Assembly (NCBI RefSeq): GCF_013337115.1
Contig: NZ_SGWE01000002.1
Location: 62,001 to 126,000 of the forward strand
DNA from: Deinococcus sp. JMULE3
GTDB taxonomy: Bacteria; Deinococcota; Deinococci; Deinococcales; Deinococcaceae
DNA length: 64,000 nucleotides
Direction of reading: 5' to 3'
Position numbers and translations under genes: made by a program. The notes under the pieces were generated by a model. The model did not search any database. It had not been told where the DNA came from and worked only from the letters and a program-made list of their open reading frames with translations. Of this stretch, positions 48,262 to 56,871 are shown piece after piece; positions within the stretch are counted from its first letter, which is position 1, and each line of letters starts with the position of its first letter.

Positions 48262-49053
48262 ATGACCTTCTTGCCGTCCTTCTTCCGTCGCCGGCGCGTG
48301 CCCCCGGTGACCTGCGCGCTGGATCCGGCGCGGCACCTCATGCGGGAGGTGATGGAGGCTGGACCTACGGAGCAAGTGGAGGTCTCGATGCGGGAGGGAC
48401 GGGTCACAGCCTTCACGCTACGTGGGCCTGCGGGACACGAGGCGTTCATCGTGCAGGGCACTCGCGCGGTCGGACGTGGTGGGAGCTTCGATCTGAGCAG
48501 CCCGGCGGAACGGGGCATGCTGCGGAGCACGGTCCAGGCAGCGGTCCTGACAGCGGATGATCACCTGGAGTTGCAGAGTACGGCGGCCGCGGCTGGGTGC
48601 AGTCTGGTGCGAGGGGTTGATCTGCTGGACGGTGCGGAGCGCTGGACGCCCCTTCGGGCGGTGCATGCGGATGGGCGGGTGGTCTGGGCGGCGGAGGTGA
48701 CGCGGGCCTTGTCTGGGATGCCGTTGGAGCAGTACGTGTGGGCGGGTGGGTACCGGGTGGGGGCGTACCGGCATCACGAGCCTCTGGGCATTGTGCGGTT
48801 GATGGCCCAGACGGATGAGGCGTTACGGGCGCAGGGGATCGTGCCGGAGAGGCTGCCCGCGCTGCTCGTGACGAGCGCGTGGCTGGTGCGATCCGGAGTG
48901 GTCGCTTCCCTGCTAGAGGGCACTGCGCTGGACGGTGATTTGATGGTTCCGGGTGATTTCGAGTGGCAGGAGACTGCATATCAGCAGCTGTGGTTGTCGT
49001 TGACGCGGGCGGAAGTGCGGCGTGCGGGGTGGGAGGGACGGCGACTTGGGTAG
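48262..49053 (+). CDS. Unknown protein (263 aa)
   Basis: Begins MTFLPSFFRRRRVPPVTCAL at the leaderless ATG. Soluble alpha/beta protein with segments VEVSMREGRVTAFTLRGPAG, LTADDHLELQSTAAAAGC and GGYRVGAYRHHEPLGIVRLM. No family recognised. Under the shared motif and divergent from the 130-aa gene, so a pilus- or DNA-uptake-linked role is an inference only. Confidence 0.75.
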   Translation: MTFLPSFFRRRRVPPVTCALDPARHLMREVMEAGPTEQVEVSMREGRVTAFTLRGPAGHEAFIVQGTRAVGRGGSFDLSSPAERGMLRSTVQAAVLTADDHLELQSTAAAAGCSLVRGVDLLDGAERWTPLRAVHADGRVVWAAEVTRALSGMPLEQYVWAGGYRVGAYRHHEPLGIVRLMAQTDEALRAQGIVPERLPALLVTSAWLVRSGVVASLLEGTALDGDLMVPGDFEWQETAYQQLWLSLTRAEVRRAGWEGRRLG

Positions 49054-49296
49054 ACCTGTCCGCGTGGCGGTGGCGGGCCGGGTGAGGTGCGTCAGGTGTG
49101 GCAGCGTGCGGAGGGGTGACGTGTCAAGGTGGTGGGGTGAATCATCACGATCTGGCCAATGCCGCGCAGCTGGCTGAACTGCAGGAATGGGTTGCGGCCG
49201 CGGTTGGTGCGGGGCGGCCTCAGCCGGTTCGTCGGTGTGAGAATCAGTCGAGTGCCGAGATTGGGGAGATCTCGGATCTGGCTGTGTCGGATGTGG

Positions 49297-50289
49297 TCAC
49301 CAGCCCACCAGATCATCCTTGAGGTCATCGGTGGCGAGTTTCGCGTAGCCCTTCCTTGTCGTGTCGATACTCTCGTGTCCGAGGTGCGCCGCGACCCGCC
49401 CGAAGTCCTTGACCTGTTGCAGCAGCCGCGTCCCGGCGTACTTCCGGCCCGGGTGGAAGCCCCGGAACTTCACGCCAGCGGCCTGGAAGGCCTTGTCCAG
49501 GTGGTACCGGGCGGTCATCGGTGAGGCGTACCGGAACACGCGGTCCCGGGGCGTGGTGCGCTTGCCGTCCGTGTGTTCGGGGCCGCCCGGGGCGTAGAGG
49601 CCGCGGTAGTGGCGGGTGGCGCGGGCGAGACTGGTGCTCATGGCGACCAGGCGCTCCTTGCGGCCCTTGCCGCTGCGGACATGGACGCGCCGGTTCGCCT
49701 CGTCGAGATCCTCCCAGGTCAGGGCGAGCGCTTCACTGATCCGCAGACCCGCGTGTGCAGTGAGGAACAGCAGGAACTTCACGTGCACGTCCGCGTGATC
49801 GAGAACGTCCGCGAGCTCGTCTTCCTGGTACGGCGGGCGTTTGACGATGCCCGGCGTGCGGTCCTTGGGGATCTTCACGTCCATGAAGGGATCGGCCTCG
49901 GTGGCGCCCGCCCAGCGCAGCGCCCGATACAGGCAGTTCGCGGCGGCCACTTTGAGCTGTACGCCTGCAGGCTTGCGGCCCGCGCTCAGCATCGCGGCCA
50001 CGTAACTCGAAGCGTCGCGGCGACCAGGCCGCAGGAGGTTCACGGCATTCGAAGTGGCGTGATCGAGGAACTGCCGGACGCCCAGGGTGTAGGCCTCGAT
50101 GGTGCGGGGACTGGTGAGCAGGCCGCTGGCCCCCTCGTGGGTGAGATACGCCTGGGTGAGGGAGATCAAGCCACCAATGTCTTTTTCGCCGGCGGCCTGA
50201 ACGGCGCGGCGGCGAAGTTCGTCGTCGGGCAGGCTAGCCCACGTTTGGGCCTGGGCCAGTCTACCGTTGCGGTAGTGGTCAAGTGTCAT
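49297..50289 (-). CDS. Tyrosine recombinase/integrase (330 aa)
   Basis: Catalytic set visible: R in AHAGLRISEALALTWEDL, K in VRSGKGRKERLV, H-x2-R in FHPGRKYAGTRLL, H in HLGHESI and Y in TTRKGYAKL. The N-terminal SAM-like core-binding domain (TPRTIEAYTLGVRQFLDHA-like: SPRTIEAYTLGVRQFLDHA) is present. Likely a resolvase or integrase for this replicon. No att repeats were recognised. A CTAAA/TTTAG inverted pair lies just upstream. Confidence 0.9.
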   Translation of the reverse strand: MTLDHYRNGRLAQAQTWASLPDDELRRRAVQAAGEKDIGGLISLTQAYLTHEGASGLLTSPRTIEAYTLGVRQFLDHATSNAVNLLRPGRRDASSYVAAMLSAGRKPAGVQLKVAAANCLYRALRWAGATEADPFMDVKIPKDRTPGIVKRPPYQEDELADVLDHADVHVKFLLFLTAHAGLRISEALALTWEDLDEANRRVHVRSGKGRKERLVAMSTSLARATRHYRGLYAPGGPEHTDGKRTTPRDRVFRYASPMTARYHLDKAFQAAGVKFRGFHPGRKYAGTRLLQQVKDFGRVAAHLGHESIDTTRKGYAKLATDDLKDDLVGW

Positions 50290-50669
50290 TGGGCTGTCCG
50301 AAGAGCGGGCATGTCTTATCTTACCTAAAAACGTTTAGAGCAGATAAAAGAGACCCGGAGCTTCTACAGAATCGCAAGGCTGCACTGCCCCCAACACCTG
50401 GCAATCGATGTGCAGAACCCACAGCAGTTCAACTCCGCATCGGCCGATGTGAGTTATCCCCCTGCTACACCCCTCAATCAGACTTGCAGGGGCCTTCCTG
50501 ACCTTCCTGTGGGCTTGCCAATTTCTATAGCGTGCAGGACGTACCTTTTCAACCACCGTGATTCGAGGTCCGTCATCCCTCGTTCCACGAACAGGCTTCG
50601 GTGGGGCACACCCGACACACTCTGGGAGATCTACGCGTCCCCACAAGATGCAACGTGCAGCGTCAGAGC
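50290..50669. other. Region with no recognised gene upstream of the integrase
   Basis: Open frames are short and unconvincing. Contains the CTAAA-N4-TTTAG pair (50325-50338) near a possible -10 (TAAGAT) for the integrase, and a 12-bp palindrome CATCGGCCGATG (50438-50449). Nothing else seen. Confidence 0.45.
50325..50338 (-). promoter_or_regulatory. Possible operator of the integrase gene
   Basis: CTAAA and TTTAG arms separated by AACG lie next to TAAGAT, about 45 bases before the integrase ATG. The arrangement could be a repressor site; low confidence. Confidence 0.3.
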
Positions 50670-51317
50670 CTATGGCACCCAATTGGAAAGGTCTAGCCGC
50701 AGAGCGCCATCGTGGAAGGCCAACGTGTAGGCACGATCGAGGTCAAACACAACGAACACGCCCAACTGGTATGCATACCTGAGGGCGGGATCCGCCGGAT
50801 TCCTCGTGGTGAACTGAATCAGCTTGGCGATATCCAACAAGACGTCGGGCGCTCTCATCTGACTGGCGCGCTTGGCCTCGACGATCAAGAGATTATGATC
50901 GTTCTCGTTACGTCGGTGCACGATGAGATCCGGTGACACGCCCGAGAGAGCAGCGCGTTGAGCCGTAGGGCCACCAAAGTTGAAGTTCCCTGGAAAGCGA
51001 GAGAGTTCGTTTCGAATCTCATCACTAATGTGTGTATCCGTCACTCCACGCAGGTGCTTGTCTTCTGCCCCATTCGCGTTGTACTCGCCATCCACGTCCG
51101 GGCGAGGGACGAGGTGACCAAAGCATTCCGTGAGGTACTGACGCACTTGTCCTACCAACATTCGTTCACCTAGCCTACGCCGGACCAATTCGCGGTCACG
51201 GTCACAGTCGTAGAACATCCGGAGCGCCTCCTGTAAAAGGTCACGGTACAGCTCCAACTCCTGTGGGGTTGCGGGTGGTGCGCCGTTTGGATTGGCATAT
51301 CGTCTGTTGTCAGTCAT
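50670..51317 (-). CDS. Putative PD-(D/E)xK nuclease-like protein (215 aa)
   Basis: SPDLIVHRRNENDHNLLIVEAKRAS fits the core of a PD-(D/E)xK fold (D, then E-x-K), preceded by a helical region. Similar single-domain proteins are often restriction-like or defence-associated. ATG at 51317 is chosen because AGGAG lies 5 bases upstream. No methylase partner nearby, so its job is unclear. Codon use is less GC-biased than in the pilus genes. Confidence 0.65.
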   Translation of the reverse strand: MTDNRRYANPNGAPPATPQELELYRDLLQEALRMFYDCDRDRELVRRRLGERMLVGQVRQYLTECFGHLVPRPDVDGEYNANGAEDKHLRGVTDTHISDEIRNELSRFPGNFNFGGPTAQRAALSGVSPDLIVHRRNENDHNLLIVEAKRASQMRAPDVLLDIAKLIQFTTRNPADPALRYAYQLGVFVVFDLDRAYTLAFHDGALRLDLSNWVP

Positions 51318-51349
51318 GGTCACTCCTGTGTGTGTTCACTTGCGTGGCG

Positions 51350-51598
51350 TCAGCATCCGCTGCAGGGCCCAAGCCCGTCACTTCCGCTCCCTTCGTCAAC
51401 GTGCTGGCTGTGAAGGGTAGCCAGGAGGTCCGCACACCTGATCCGGTCGGCCACTGCATAGGGTTGCATAACTTCTGATGTCAGGCTGAGCAAGTGCGCC
51501 ACTTCCGGCACGGTCAGTTCCTCCCTGCCCTGCTGGGCGAGTTGCCAGCACACCGCAGGCACAAGCTGGGCGGGCACATGGGCGAGCAGGGCATTCAT
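51350..51598 (-). CDS. Small unknown protein with Cys tail (82 aa)
   Basis: Helical: LLAHVPAQLVPAVCWQLAQQ and LTVPEVAHLLSLTSEVM, possibly a winged-helix-like fold. The C-terminus is Gly-rich and ends GPCSGC, which could bind metal or form a disulfide. ATG overlaps the oxidoreductase stop as ATGA, suggesting a partner of that enzyme, perhaps a redox-linked regulator. Confidence 0.55.
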   Translation of the reverse strand: MNALLAHVPAQLVPAVCWQLAQQGREELTVPEVAHLLSLTSEVMQPYAVADRIRCADLLATLHSQHVDEGSGSDGLGPCSGC

Positions 51599-52635
51599 AC
51601 CGTCACTCCCATACGTGCCCCATCGGGCAGAGTGTCATAGAAGATGGCGTGCGCGGCTTGCATCGCTGCCATGGCGCCGCCTGCTACCGCAAACGCGATC
51701 TGGTTGCCCTTTGTGATGTCGCCGCAGGCGTAGACGCCAGGTACGGTCGTCATCTGCTGTGCGTCGACCGTGATCCCATGTTGGGCGATCTCGCAGCCGA
51801 TCTGCTCCGCCAGGGTCGCGCGCAGCTCTCTCTGCCCGTGCGCGTAGAGCACGTCCCGATTCAGCGTCAGGCCGCTCTCGAATGTGAGTATCACCCCACC
51901 CCCATCCCGGCCATCCACGCGGATCAGGGGTTCTTCAATGAGTGTCACGCCCCGCTCGTGCAGCAGCGCGCGGTGTTCCTCGGAGAGGTCCGCCGGGCGG
52001 TCAGTGCAGACCAGGACGTCCCACGTGATCTTCTGGTGATACAGCACCGTTTGGACGCCGCCCAGGCCGCTTAAGCCTGGCATGTACAGCGCGATCTGCC
52101 CGCCCCTGAGCTCCCATCCGTAGCAGTAAGGGCAATGGTGCACGCCTCTCCCCCACTGCTCCCGCAGCCCGGCAGGTGTCTCGGGCAGCACATCCCTCAC
52201 CCCGGTCGCCAGGATGACCTTCCGGGCCCGCATGGTCTCACCCGTCGAGAGTGTCGCGGTGAAGTTTCCGTTCTGTCCAGTCAGTGCAGTGACTTCCGCC
52301 TCGAGCACTGGGAAGTCATATGGACGCAGGTCATCCCGAGCAGCGGCCAGGATTGCCGCTGGGCTCTGCCGGTCGTGGGCGAACACTCCACCTGCATGTG
52401 GGCTGGGCGCGCTCCGGCTCGGCCCCCTCGTAATCAGGAGGCCACGCTTCAGACCGCGCGCCGTGTAGAGCGCGGCACTCAAGCCTGCGAAGCCGCCACC
52501 TACGATCAGGACGTCCAGGAGGTCGGTGGCTGGGTGAGGGGCGGAGTCCTCGGGGGTGTCGGTATCTGCTGTTGTGATGAGGTGGTCGGTCAGCAGGGCG
52601 ACTTGCTCCAGATTCGCCTGGTCGTGCGGGGACAT
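51595..52635 (-). CDS. Thioredoxin-reductase-like flavin oxidoreductase (346 aa)
   Basis: DVLIVGGGFAGLSAALYTAR is the FAD GxGxxG motif, ATGVRDVLPETPAG the ATG box, and HHCPYCYGWE a CxxC redox pair in the position typical of thioredoxin-reductase-like enzymes, with VYACGDITKGNQIAFAVAGG at the second FAD motif. The usual NADPH GxGxxA/G motif is weak (LYMPGLSGLGG), so the electron donor is uncertain. The frame is open far upstream; ATGs at 52635 and 52647 are both possible starts. The N-terminal 40 residues are an extension. Confidence 0.8.
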   Translation of the reverse strand: MSPHDQANLEQVALLTDHLITTADTDTPEDSAPHPATDLLDVLIVGGGFAGLSAALYTARGLKRGLLITRGPSRSAPSPHAGGVFAHDRQSPAAILAAARDDLRPYDFPVLEAEVTALTGQNGNFTATLSTGETMRARKVILATGVRDVLPETPAGLREQWGRGVHHCPYCYGWELRGGQIALYMPGLSGLGGVQTVLYHQKITWDVLVCTDRPADLSEEHRALLHERGVTLIEEPLIRVDGRDGGGVILTFESGLTLNRDVLYAHGQRELRATLAEQIGCEIAQHGITVDAQQMTTVPGVYACGDITKGNQIAFAVAGGAMAAMQAAHAIFYDTLPDGARMGVTV

Positions 52636-52766
52636 GCCGCGCAGCATGTCATACGGAGGCACCCGCGAATGCCACAGGTGTGTCGGGATGAACCCACAGT
52701 GGGTTTCTAGACGAACACCCCATTCGCGTGACAGACGCGAACGGGGTGCTGGATGCAAACGGTGCG

Positions 52767-53129
52767 CTATTGAGCGCCGTGGCGGATGCTCAGGCCGGCG
52801 GCCACGATGGCCAAGAGTGTGCCGTACACCCCGATTGCCGCGATGCCGATCGCAGCAGCGACGGGGATGATGACGGCGGCGAGCAGGCTCATGTAGTGCG
52901 CGCGCGCGCGGAGCCAGCCATTGAGTGAGGTACCTCCAAACGGAACGCCTCGAACGTACGCGACAGCGGTAAGCGCAGCGAAAATCGCGCTGTATCCCAC
53001 TGTGGGGTATACGTCGCTGCTCAGCCCCAACGTGGCGATCCACAGGATCGCCATGATGGCCTCTGCGCATGCCAGGACGGCAAAAATCACCACGTAGGGG
53101 CTCAGGCGATTACGAATTGGTACTGTCAT
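52767..53129 (-). CDS. Small membrane protein, four helices (120 aa)
   Basis: Hydrophobic segments YVVIFAVLACAEAIMAILWIA, VGYSAIFAALTAVAYV, YMSLLAAVIIPVAAAIGIAA and VYGTLLAIVAAGLSI. No family recognised. It precedes the oxidoreductase on the same strand with a 131-base gap that overlaps nothing else. Confidence 0.7.
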   Translation of the reverse strand: MTVPIRNRLSPYVVIFAVLACAEAIMAILWIATLGLSSDVYPTVGYSAIFAALTAVAYVRGVPFGGTSLNGWLRARAHYMSLLAAVIIPVAAAIGIAAIGVYGTLLAIVAAGLSIRHGAQ

Positions 53130-53337
53130 GCCTCAGTTTGCCACGCCAGATTGCCGGCGATATGCCCACATGAGCAACCGGGTTTTCGTGGCACAGCGAC
53201 GGGGTCATGATGACGGCGTTCCAGCCCCGTTGGATGACGTACGTCACCGGATAGTGGCCTGCATTTCAGAGCGAAAAAGAGACAGGAGCGCGCAGGTCCC
53301 ATCCCCTGTTCAGCCTAGCAGCAAGGACCCGAAGGGC

Positions 53338-53640
53338 TCAGCTGACACCCACCATGGGCTGTGCCGGGAGTTCCATAGGGTCAACCCATTCCAGGTGGAT
53401 GATTGTTGCTCCAACCTGCTGAGCCGAGAGGTGGAGCCCCTGCTCAAAAGGGAGATCTGTGTTCCATGCCAAGCGTTCGGAGAGGGCGGCGAGGACCGGT
53501 GCGGGCTGTCGCTGCTGCCACGTGCCGTCTTCAACATTCAGGGTGACGCGTTGTCCAGTCCCCAGGAGGAACACCACCTGGATCAGACGAGTGGCTTCAC
53601 GGTCACGAACGGCGGTCTTTGGACTCAGCACTCCGCACAC
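53338..53640 (-). CDS. Hypothetical small protein (up to 100 aa)
   Basis: The part TRLIQVVFLLGTGQRVTLNV then PAPVLAALSERLAWNTDLPF and GATIIHLEWVDPMEL looks like a beta-alpha protein with normal composition. The exact start is uncertain, with an internal GTG possible. Isolated, no family recognised. Confidence 0.45.
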   Translation of the reverse strand: MCGVLSPKTAVRDREATRLIQVVFLLGTGQRVTLNVEDGTWQQRQPAPVLAALSERLAWNTDLPFEQGLHLSAQQVGATIIHLEWVDPMELPAQPMVGVS

Positions 53641-53901
53641 GGATCAGCCTGCTCAACATCTAGGCACTCCGGGCAGATGGATTGCTCGCGACGTGCAGGA
53701 CTGGCTACTTGACCGGTGAGCACAGCCGGCGTGGGAATGGGTGACGAGTCCAGGAGTTGTGGGGGCACCTGATGAGTGTACTGGCACCTCCTCACGCCCG
53801 CACGTGCATCTGCCAGACAGTGCCGCGGGCGGAGGAAGGGAGCAAACTGATTGGCACGCTGAATCCTGACCGCGTTGGATTCTGCCTTGAGCAGAATCGG
53901 C

Positions 53902-53907
53902 TAAACT
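53902..53907 (+). promoter_or_regulatory. -10 box of recQ
   Basis: TAAACT, then 7 bases, then ATG at 53915, a leaderless layout. Confidence 0.5.
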
Positions 53908-53914
53908 GGCGGTG

Positions 53915-56644
53915 ATGACGGGGGATGTGCTCACCCAGGCGCGGGATATCCTGCAGCGGATCTGGGGATATGACGACTTTCGCGGGACGCAGGGCGATAT
54001 CGTCCGCACGGTCGCGAGCGGTCAGCACGCCATGGTCCTCATGCCCACGGGTGGCGGGAAGAGCCTGTGCTATCAGGTGCCCAGTCTGGTGCGCCCTGGC
54101 GTGGGCATCGTGGTCTCGCCGCTGATCGCCCTCATGAAGGATCAGGTGGATACCCTGCGGCAGCTCGGCGTGCGAGCGGCATACCTGAATTCCACCCTGG
54201 CCCCATCTGCTGCCCGTGCCGTAGAACACGCGGTGCAACATGGGCAACTCGACCTCCTGTACATCGCGCCGGAACGCCTCTTGCTGCCACGCACCCTGGA
54301 ACTGCTCCACCAGGCGCCGATCGCGTTGTTCGCCGTGGACGAGGCGCACTGCGTGTCCCAGTGGGGTCACGATTTCCGCCCGGAGTACCAGCAACTCAGC
54401 GTCCTGGTCCGCGAGTTCCCTGACATCCCCCGCCTTGCCCTGACGGCCACTGCCGATGACCGCACCCGCGCAGATATTCGCCGCGTGCTGGGCCTGGAGG
54501 ACGCCTCTGAATTCCTCTCCAGTTTCGACCGCCCGAACATCCAGTACCGGGTGGCCCCCAAGGAGCAGCCCAAAGAGCAGCTGCTGGACTTTATTCAGGC
54601 TGAACACCAGGGGGATGCGGGCGTCGTGTACTGCTTGTCCCGGAAGTCCGTCGAGGACACTGCAAAGTGGCTGCAAGAGCAGGGCCTGCCGGTGGTGGCC
54701 TACCATGCGGGACTGTCCCAGGAGGAGCGGAGCCGCGCGCAGGAGCGCTTCCTGAATGACGAGGGCGTGATTGTGGTGGCAACCGTCGCGTTCGGCATGG
54801 GCATCGACAAACCCAACGTGCGCTTCGTCGCGCACCTTGATCTGCCCAAGAGCATGGAAGGGTACTACCAGGAGACCGGCCGCGCCGGACGCGACGGGCT
54901 GCCCAGCACCGCCTGGATGGTGTACGGCCTCGCGGACGTCGTGAACGTCCGCCGGATGCTCACCGACAGCGACGCCCCGCCGGACATCAAGCGAGTGGAG
55001 GCGGGAAAACTCGACGCGCTCCTGACGTACTGCGAGACGGCCGCGTGCCGCCGGGAAGTCCTCCTGGCGTACTTCGGGGAGGATCACCCTGGCCCGTGCG
55101 GGAACTGCGACACCTGCCTGAACCCGCCCATCGTGCGGGACATGACCCGGGAGGCGCAGATGGCCCTGTCTGCGGCCGTGCGCACCGGGAATAGGTACGG
55201 GGCGGCGTACCTCACGGACATCCTGATGGGCAAGGACAACGACAAGAACCGGCGGCATCGGTCCCTGCCCACGTACGGTATCGGGAAGGACCACGGGTTA
55301 CGGGTGTGGCGGAGCGTGCTGCGCCAGCTCGTCAGCCTGGGGTACCTCACGGCGGGCCCGCACAACGGGCTGACGACCACGGCCAAAGCCCGGTCAATCC
55401 TGGCGGGCACGGCGCCGCTGCTGCTGCGCGAGGACACACTCGTGGTGCGGACGCCCAAACGGGTGAGGGACGCGGCACGGGTGGCGCAGGCCGTCATCGG
55501 AGATGAGGACCGGCCGCTATTCCTGGCGTTACGCGCGTGGCGGGCTGAGCGCGCCGCGCAGCTGGGCGTCCCGCCGTACGTGGTGTTCAGTGACACGGCC
55601 CTGAAGGCCATTGCGGAACTGCGGCCCGGCAGTCTGCACACCCTTGGCACCGTTCGTGGCATTGGGGAGCGGCGTCTGGCGCAGTACGGGCTGGAAGTCT
55701 TGCAGGTGATCCGGGATGGCGTGCATGAGGCGGCGCCGCGCCCGCTAGGTACCGTGCAGGCCCATGAGTTCGGTCTGACGCCCATTCGGAGCGTGCGGCC
55801 AGGCCCAGGTCTGCCCGCACGGCCCAGTGACTCCGTCCGATCTATGGAGCGCCCGCTCGACGTCGTGCCGCCTACTGGTGATGATGTGGCGATGGCAACG
55901 GCGCCAGTGGTCCGGAGGCCAGAAGTCGTGGACATCCTCCACGTCGACGAGGTAACGCCGCGTCCTGCTGAAGTTCAGCCCGACGCACTCGGGGCGTCAC
56001 TCGCCGACGAGGGGATCACGACGGCGCTGAGTTCACTGCGCCGGGATCTGGCCCGTGAGACGGGATACGCGGCGTACCTCATCTTCCCGAACGCGACGCT
56101 GGCCGCACTCGCTGAACGTCGCCCGCGAACTATGGCGGACTTTGGCGGCATCGCTGGATTGGGACCGAAGCGGATTGAAGCGTACGGGGAACGCATCCTG
56201 GCGACCATTGAGAACGCCGTGCGCTCGTCGGGGAACCCTATCCAACCAACGGCGTTACCGGATGTGGACGTGCAGAACAGCGCACCTCCCCCTCTTGCCG
56301 CCGACCTGATCTCGATTCCGCCACTCGCTCAGGTGCCCGAGCTCGCCATTGAGCATCCTGCGGGGCCCGTGCTGCCTCCGGTGGCCGAGCTGCGCCCTCG
56401 GACGGCCGCTGAACTGCTGGAACAGGTGCGGGTCGCGATTGAAGGGGACGGTGGCCTTCTGGCCGTGCTGGAAGAACTTGCTGCTCTGCCTGAGATGGTG
56501 GGCGGTCTTGATCCGGAGCAGGCGAGAAGCGTGCTGGAGCCGCTGGATGACGCGCGGGGTTTGCTGGGCACGCTGGTGGTGCTGCACAAGAGAGCGCGGC
56601 GGCAGCAGGCCGCACGCCCCGAGGGTGAGCCGTCAGAGGTCTGA
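53915..56644 (+). CDS. recQ: RecQ DNA helicase with repeated HRDC domains
   Basis: 909 residues. Helicase core: MPTGGGKSLCYQVP (Walker A), FAVDEAHCVSQWGHDFRP (DEAH), LALTATAD, VVYCLSRKSVE, YHAGLSQ and QETGRAGRDG. An RQC zinc part has CETAACRREVLLAYFGE and CGNCDTC. Two HRDC repeats follow (ALRAWRAERAAQLGVPPYVVFS and LRRDLARETGYAAYLIFPNA). D. radiodurans RecQ is known to carry three, so one may be lost or diverged; about 130 residues after the second are variable. Unwinds DNA 3' to 5' in recombination repair. The GTG at 53912 is an alternative start. Confidence 0.93.
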   Translation: MTGDVLTQARDILQRIWGYDDFRGTQGDIVRTVASGQHAMVLMPTGGGKSLCYQVPSLVRPGVGIVVSPLIALMKDQVDTLRQLGVRAAYLNSTLAPSAARAVEHAVQHGQLDLLYIAPERLLLPRTLELLHQAPIALFAVDEAHCVSQWGHDFRPEYQQLSVLVREFPDIPRLALTATADDRTRADIRRVLGLEDASEFLSSFDRPNIQYRVAPKEQPKEQLLDFIQAEHQGDAGVVYCLSRKSVEDTAKWLQEQGLPVVAYHAGLSQEERSRAQERFLNDEGVIVVATVAFGMGIDKPNVRFVAHLDLPKSMEGYYQETGRAGRDGLPSTAWMVYGLADVVNVRRMLTDSDAPPDIKRVEAGKLDALLTYCETAACRREVLLAYFGEDHPGPCGNCDTCLNPPIVRDMTREAQMALSAAVRTGNRYGAAYLTDILMGKDNDKNRRHRSLPTYGIGKDHGLRVWRSVLRQLVSLGYLTAGPHNGLTTTAKARSILAGTAPLLLREDTLVVRTPKRVRDAARVAQAVIGDEDRPLFLALRAWRAERAAQLGVPPYVVFSDTALKAIAELRPGSLHTLGTVRGIGERRLAQYGLEVLQVIRDGVHEAAPRPLGTVQAHEFGLTPIRSVRPGPGLPARPSDSVRSMERPLDVVPPTGDDVAMATAPVVRRPEVVDILHVDEVTPRPAEVQPDALGASLADEGITTALSSLRRDLARETGYAAYLIFPNATLAALAERRPRTMADFGGIAGLGPKRIEAYGERILATIENAVRSSGNPIQPTALPDVDVQNSAPPPLAADLISIPPLAQVPELAIEHPAGPVLPPVAELRPRTAAELLEQVRVAIEGDGGLLAVLEELAALPEMVGGLDPEQARSVLEPLDDARGLLGTLVVLHKRARRQQAARPEGEPSEV

Positions 56645-56726
56645 GGCATGTGCGGCAGCAGTGACTTCGGTCGGGCAGTACCCTCAGACCCACGGCCAGG
56701 GCGCTGCCCGACCCAAAGGAGGCCGC

Positions 56727-56750
56727 ATGATCTGCCCCGAGTGCATCTGA
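56727..56750 (+). CDS. 7-codon ORF with a strong ribosome site
   Basis: MICPECI, preceded by AAAGGAGG with a 4-base gap. C-P-E-C is a zinc-ribbon-like knuckle, but the peptide ends at once. Could be a leader or the stump of a lost zinc protein. Confidence 0.35.
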   Translation: MICPECI

Positions 56751-56770
56751 ACACCCTCAATCGTGACCGC

Positions 56771-56806
56771 ACGCGGCCAGTACCCATAGTCGGGTGCGGG
56801 CCGCGT
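56771..56806 (+). terminator. Hairpin after the recQ region
   Basis: ACGCGGCC (56771-56778) pairs with GGCCGCGT (56799-56806); a short T-rich stretch (CTTCGTTTC) follows. Likely ends the recQ transcript before nucS. Confidence 0.5.
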
Positions 56807-56859
56807 CTTCGTTTCAGTCGAATGCGCCTCGGACCACGGCAGGCCGCTTGTGTCCCCGT

Positions 56860-56865
56860 CAAACT
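56860..56865 (+). promoter_or_regulatory. -10 box of nucS
   Basis: CAAACT, then 6 bases, then ATG at 56872. The A and T positions fit nAnnnT, but there is no shared GTCACCCC motif. Confidence 0.4.
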
Positions 56866-56871
56866 GGCTCC

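Noticed and set aside
49111..49120. GTCACCCCTC as a twelfth shared-motif promoter
   Set aside because: A CACGCT box follows, but at a spacing shorter by five bases, and no gene starts downstream on that strand.
49098..49322. Small open frame overlapping the integrase 3' end
   Set aside because: Overlaps the recombinase catalytic Tyr region on the other strand, with no ribosome site or recognisable fold.
50438..50449. 12-bp palindrome CATCGGCCGATG as an attachment or operator site
   Set aside because: Isolated, no second copy seen and no nearby start; could be chance in GC-rich DNA.
53792..55294. 500-codon open frame antisense to recQ
   Set aside because: It mirrors the recQ codons, has no family features or ribosome site, and is a typical shadow in high-GC DNA.
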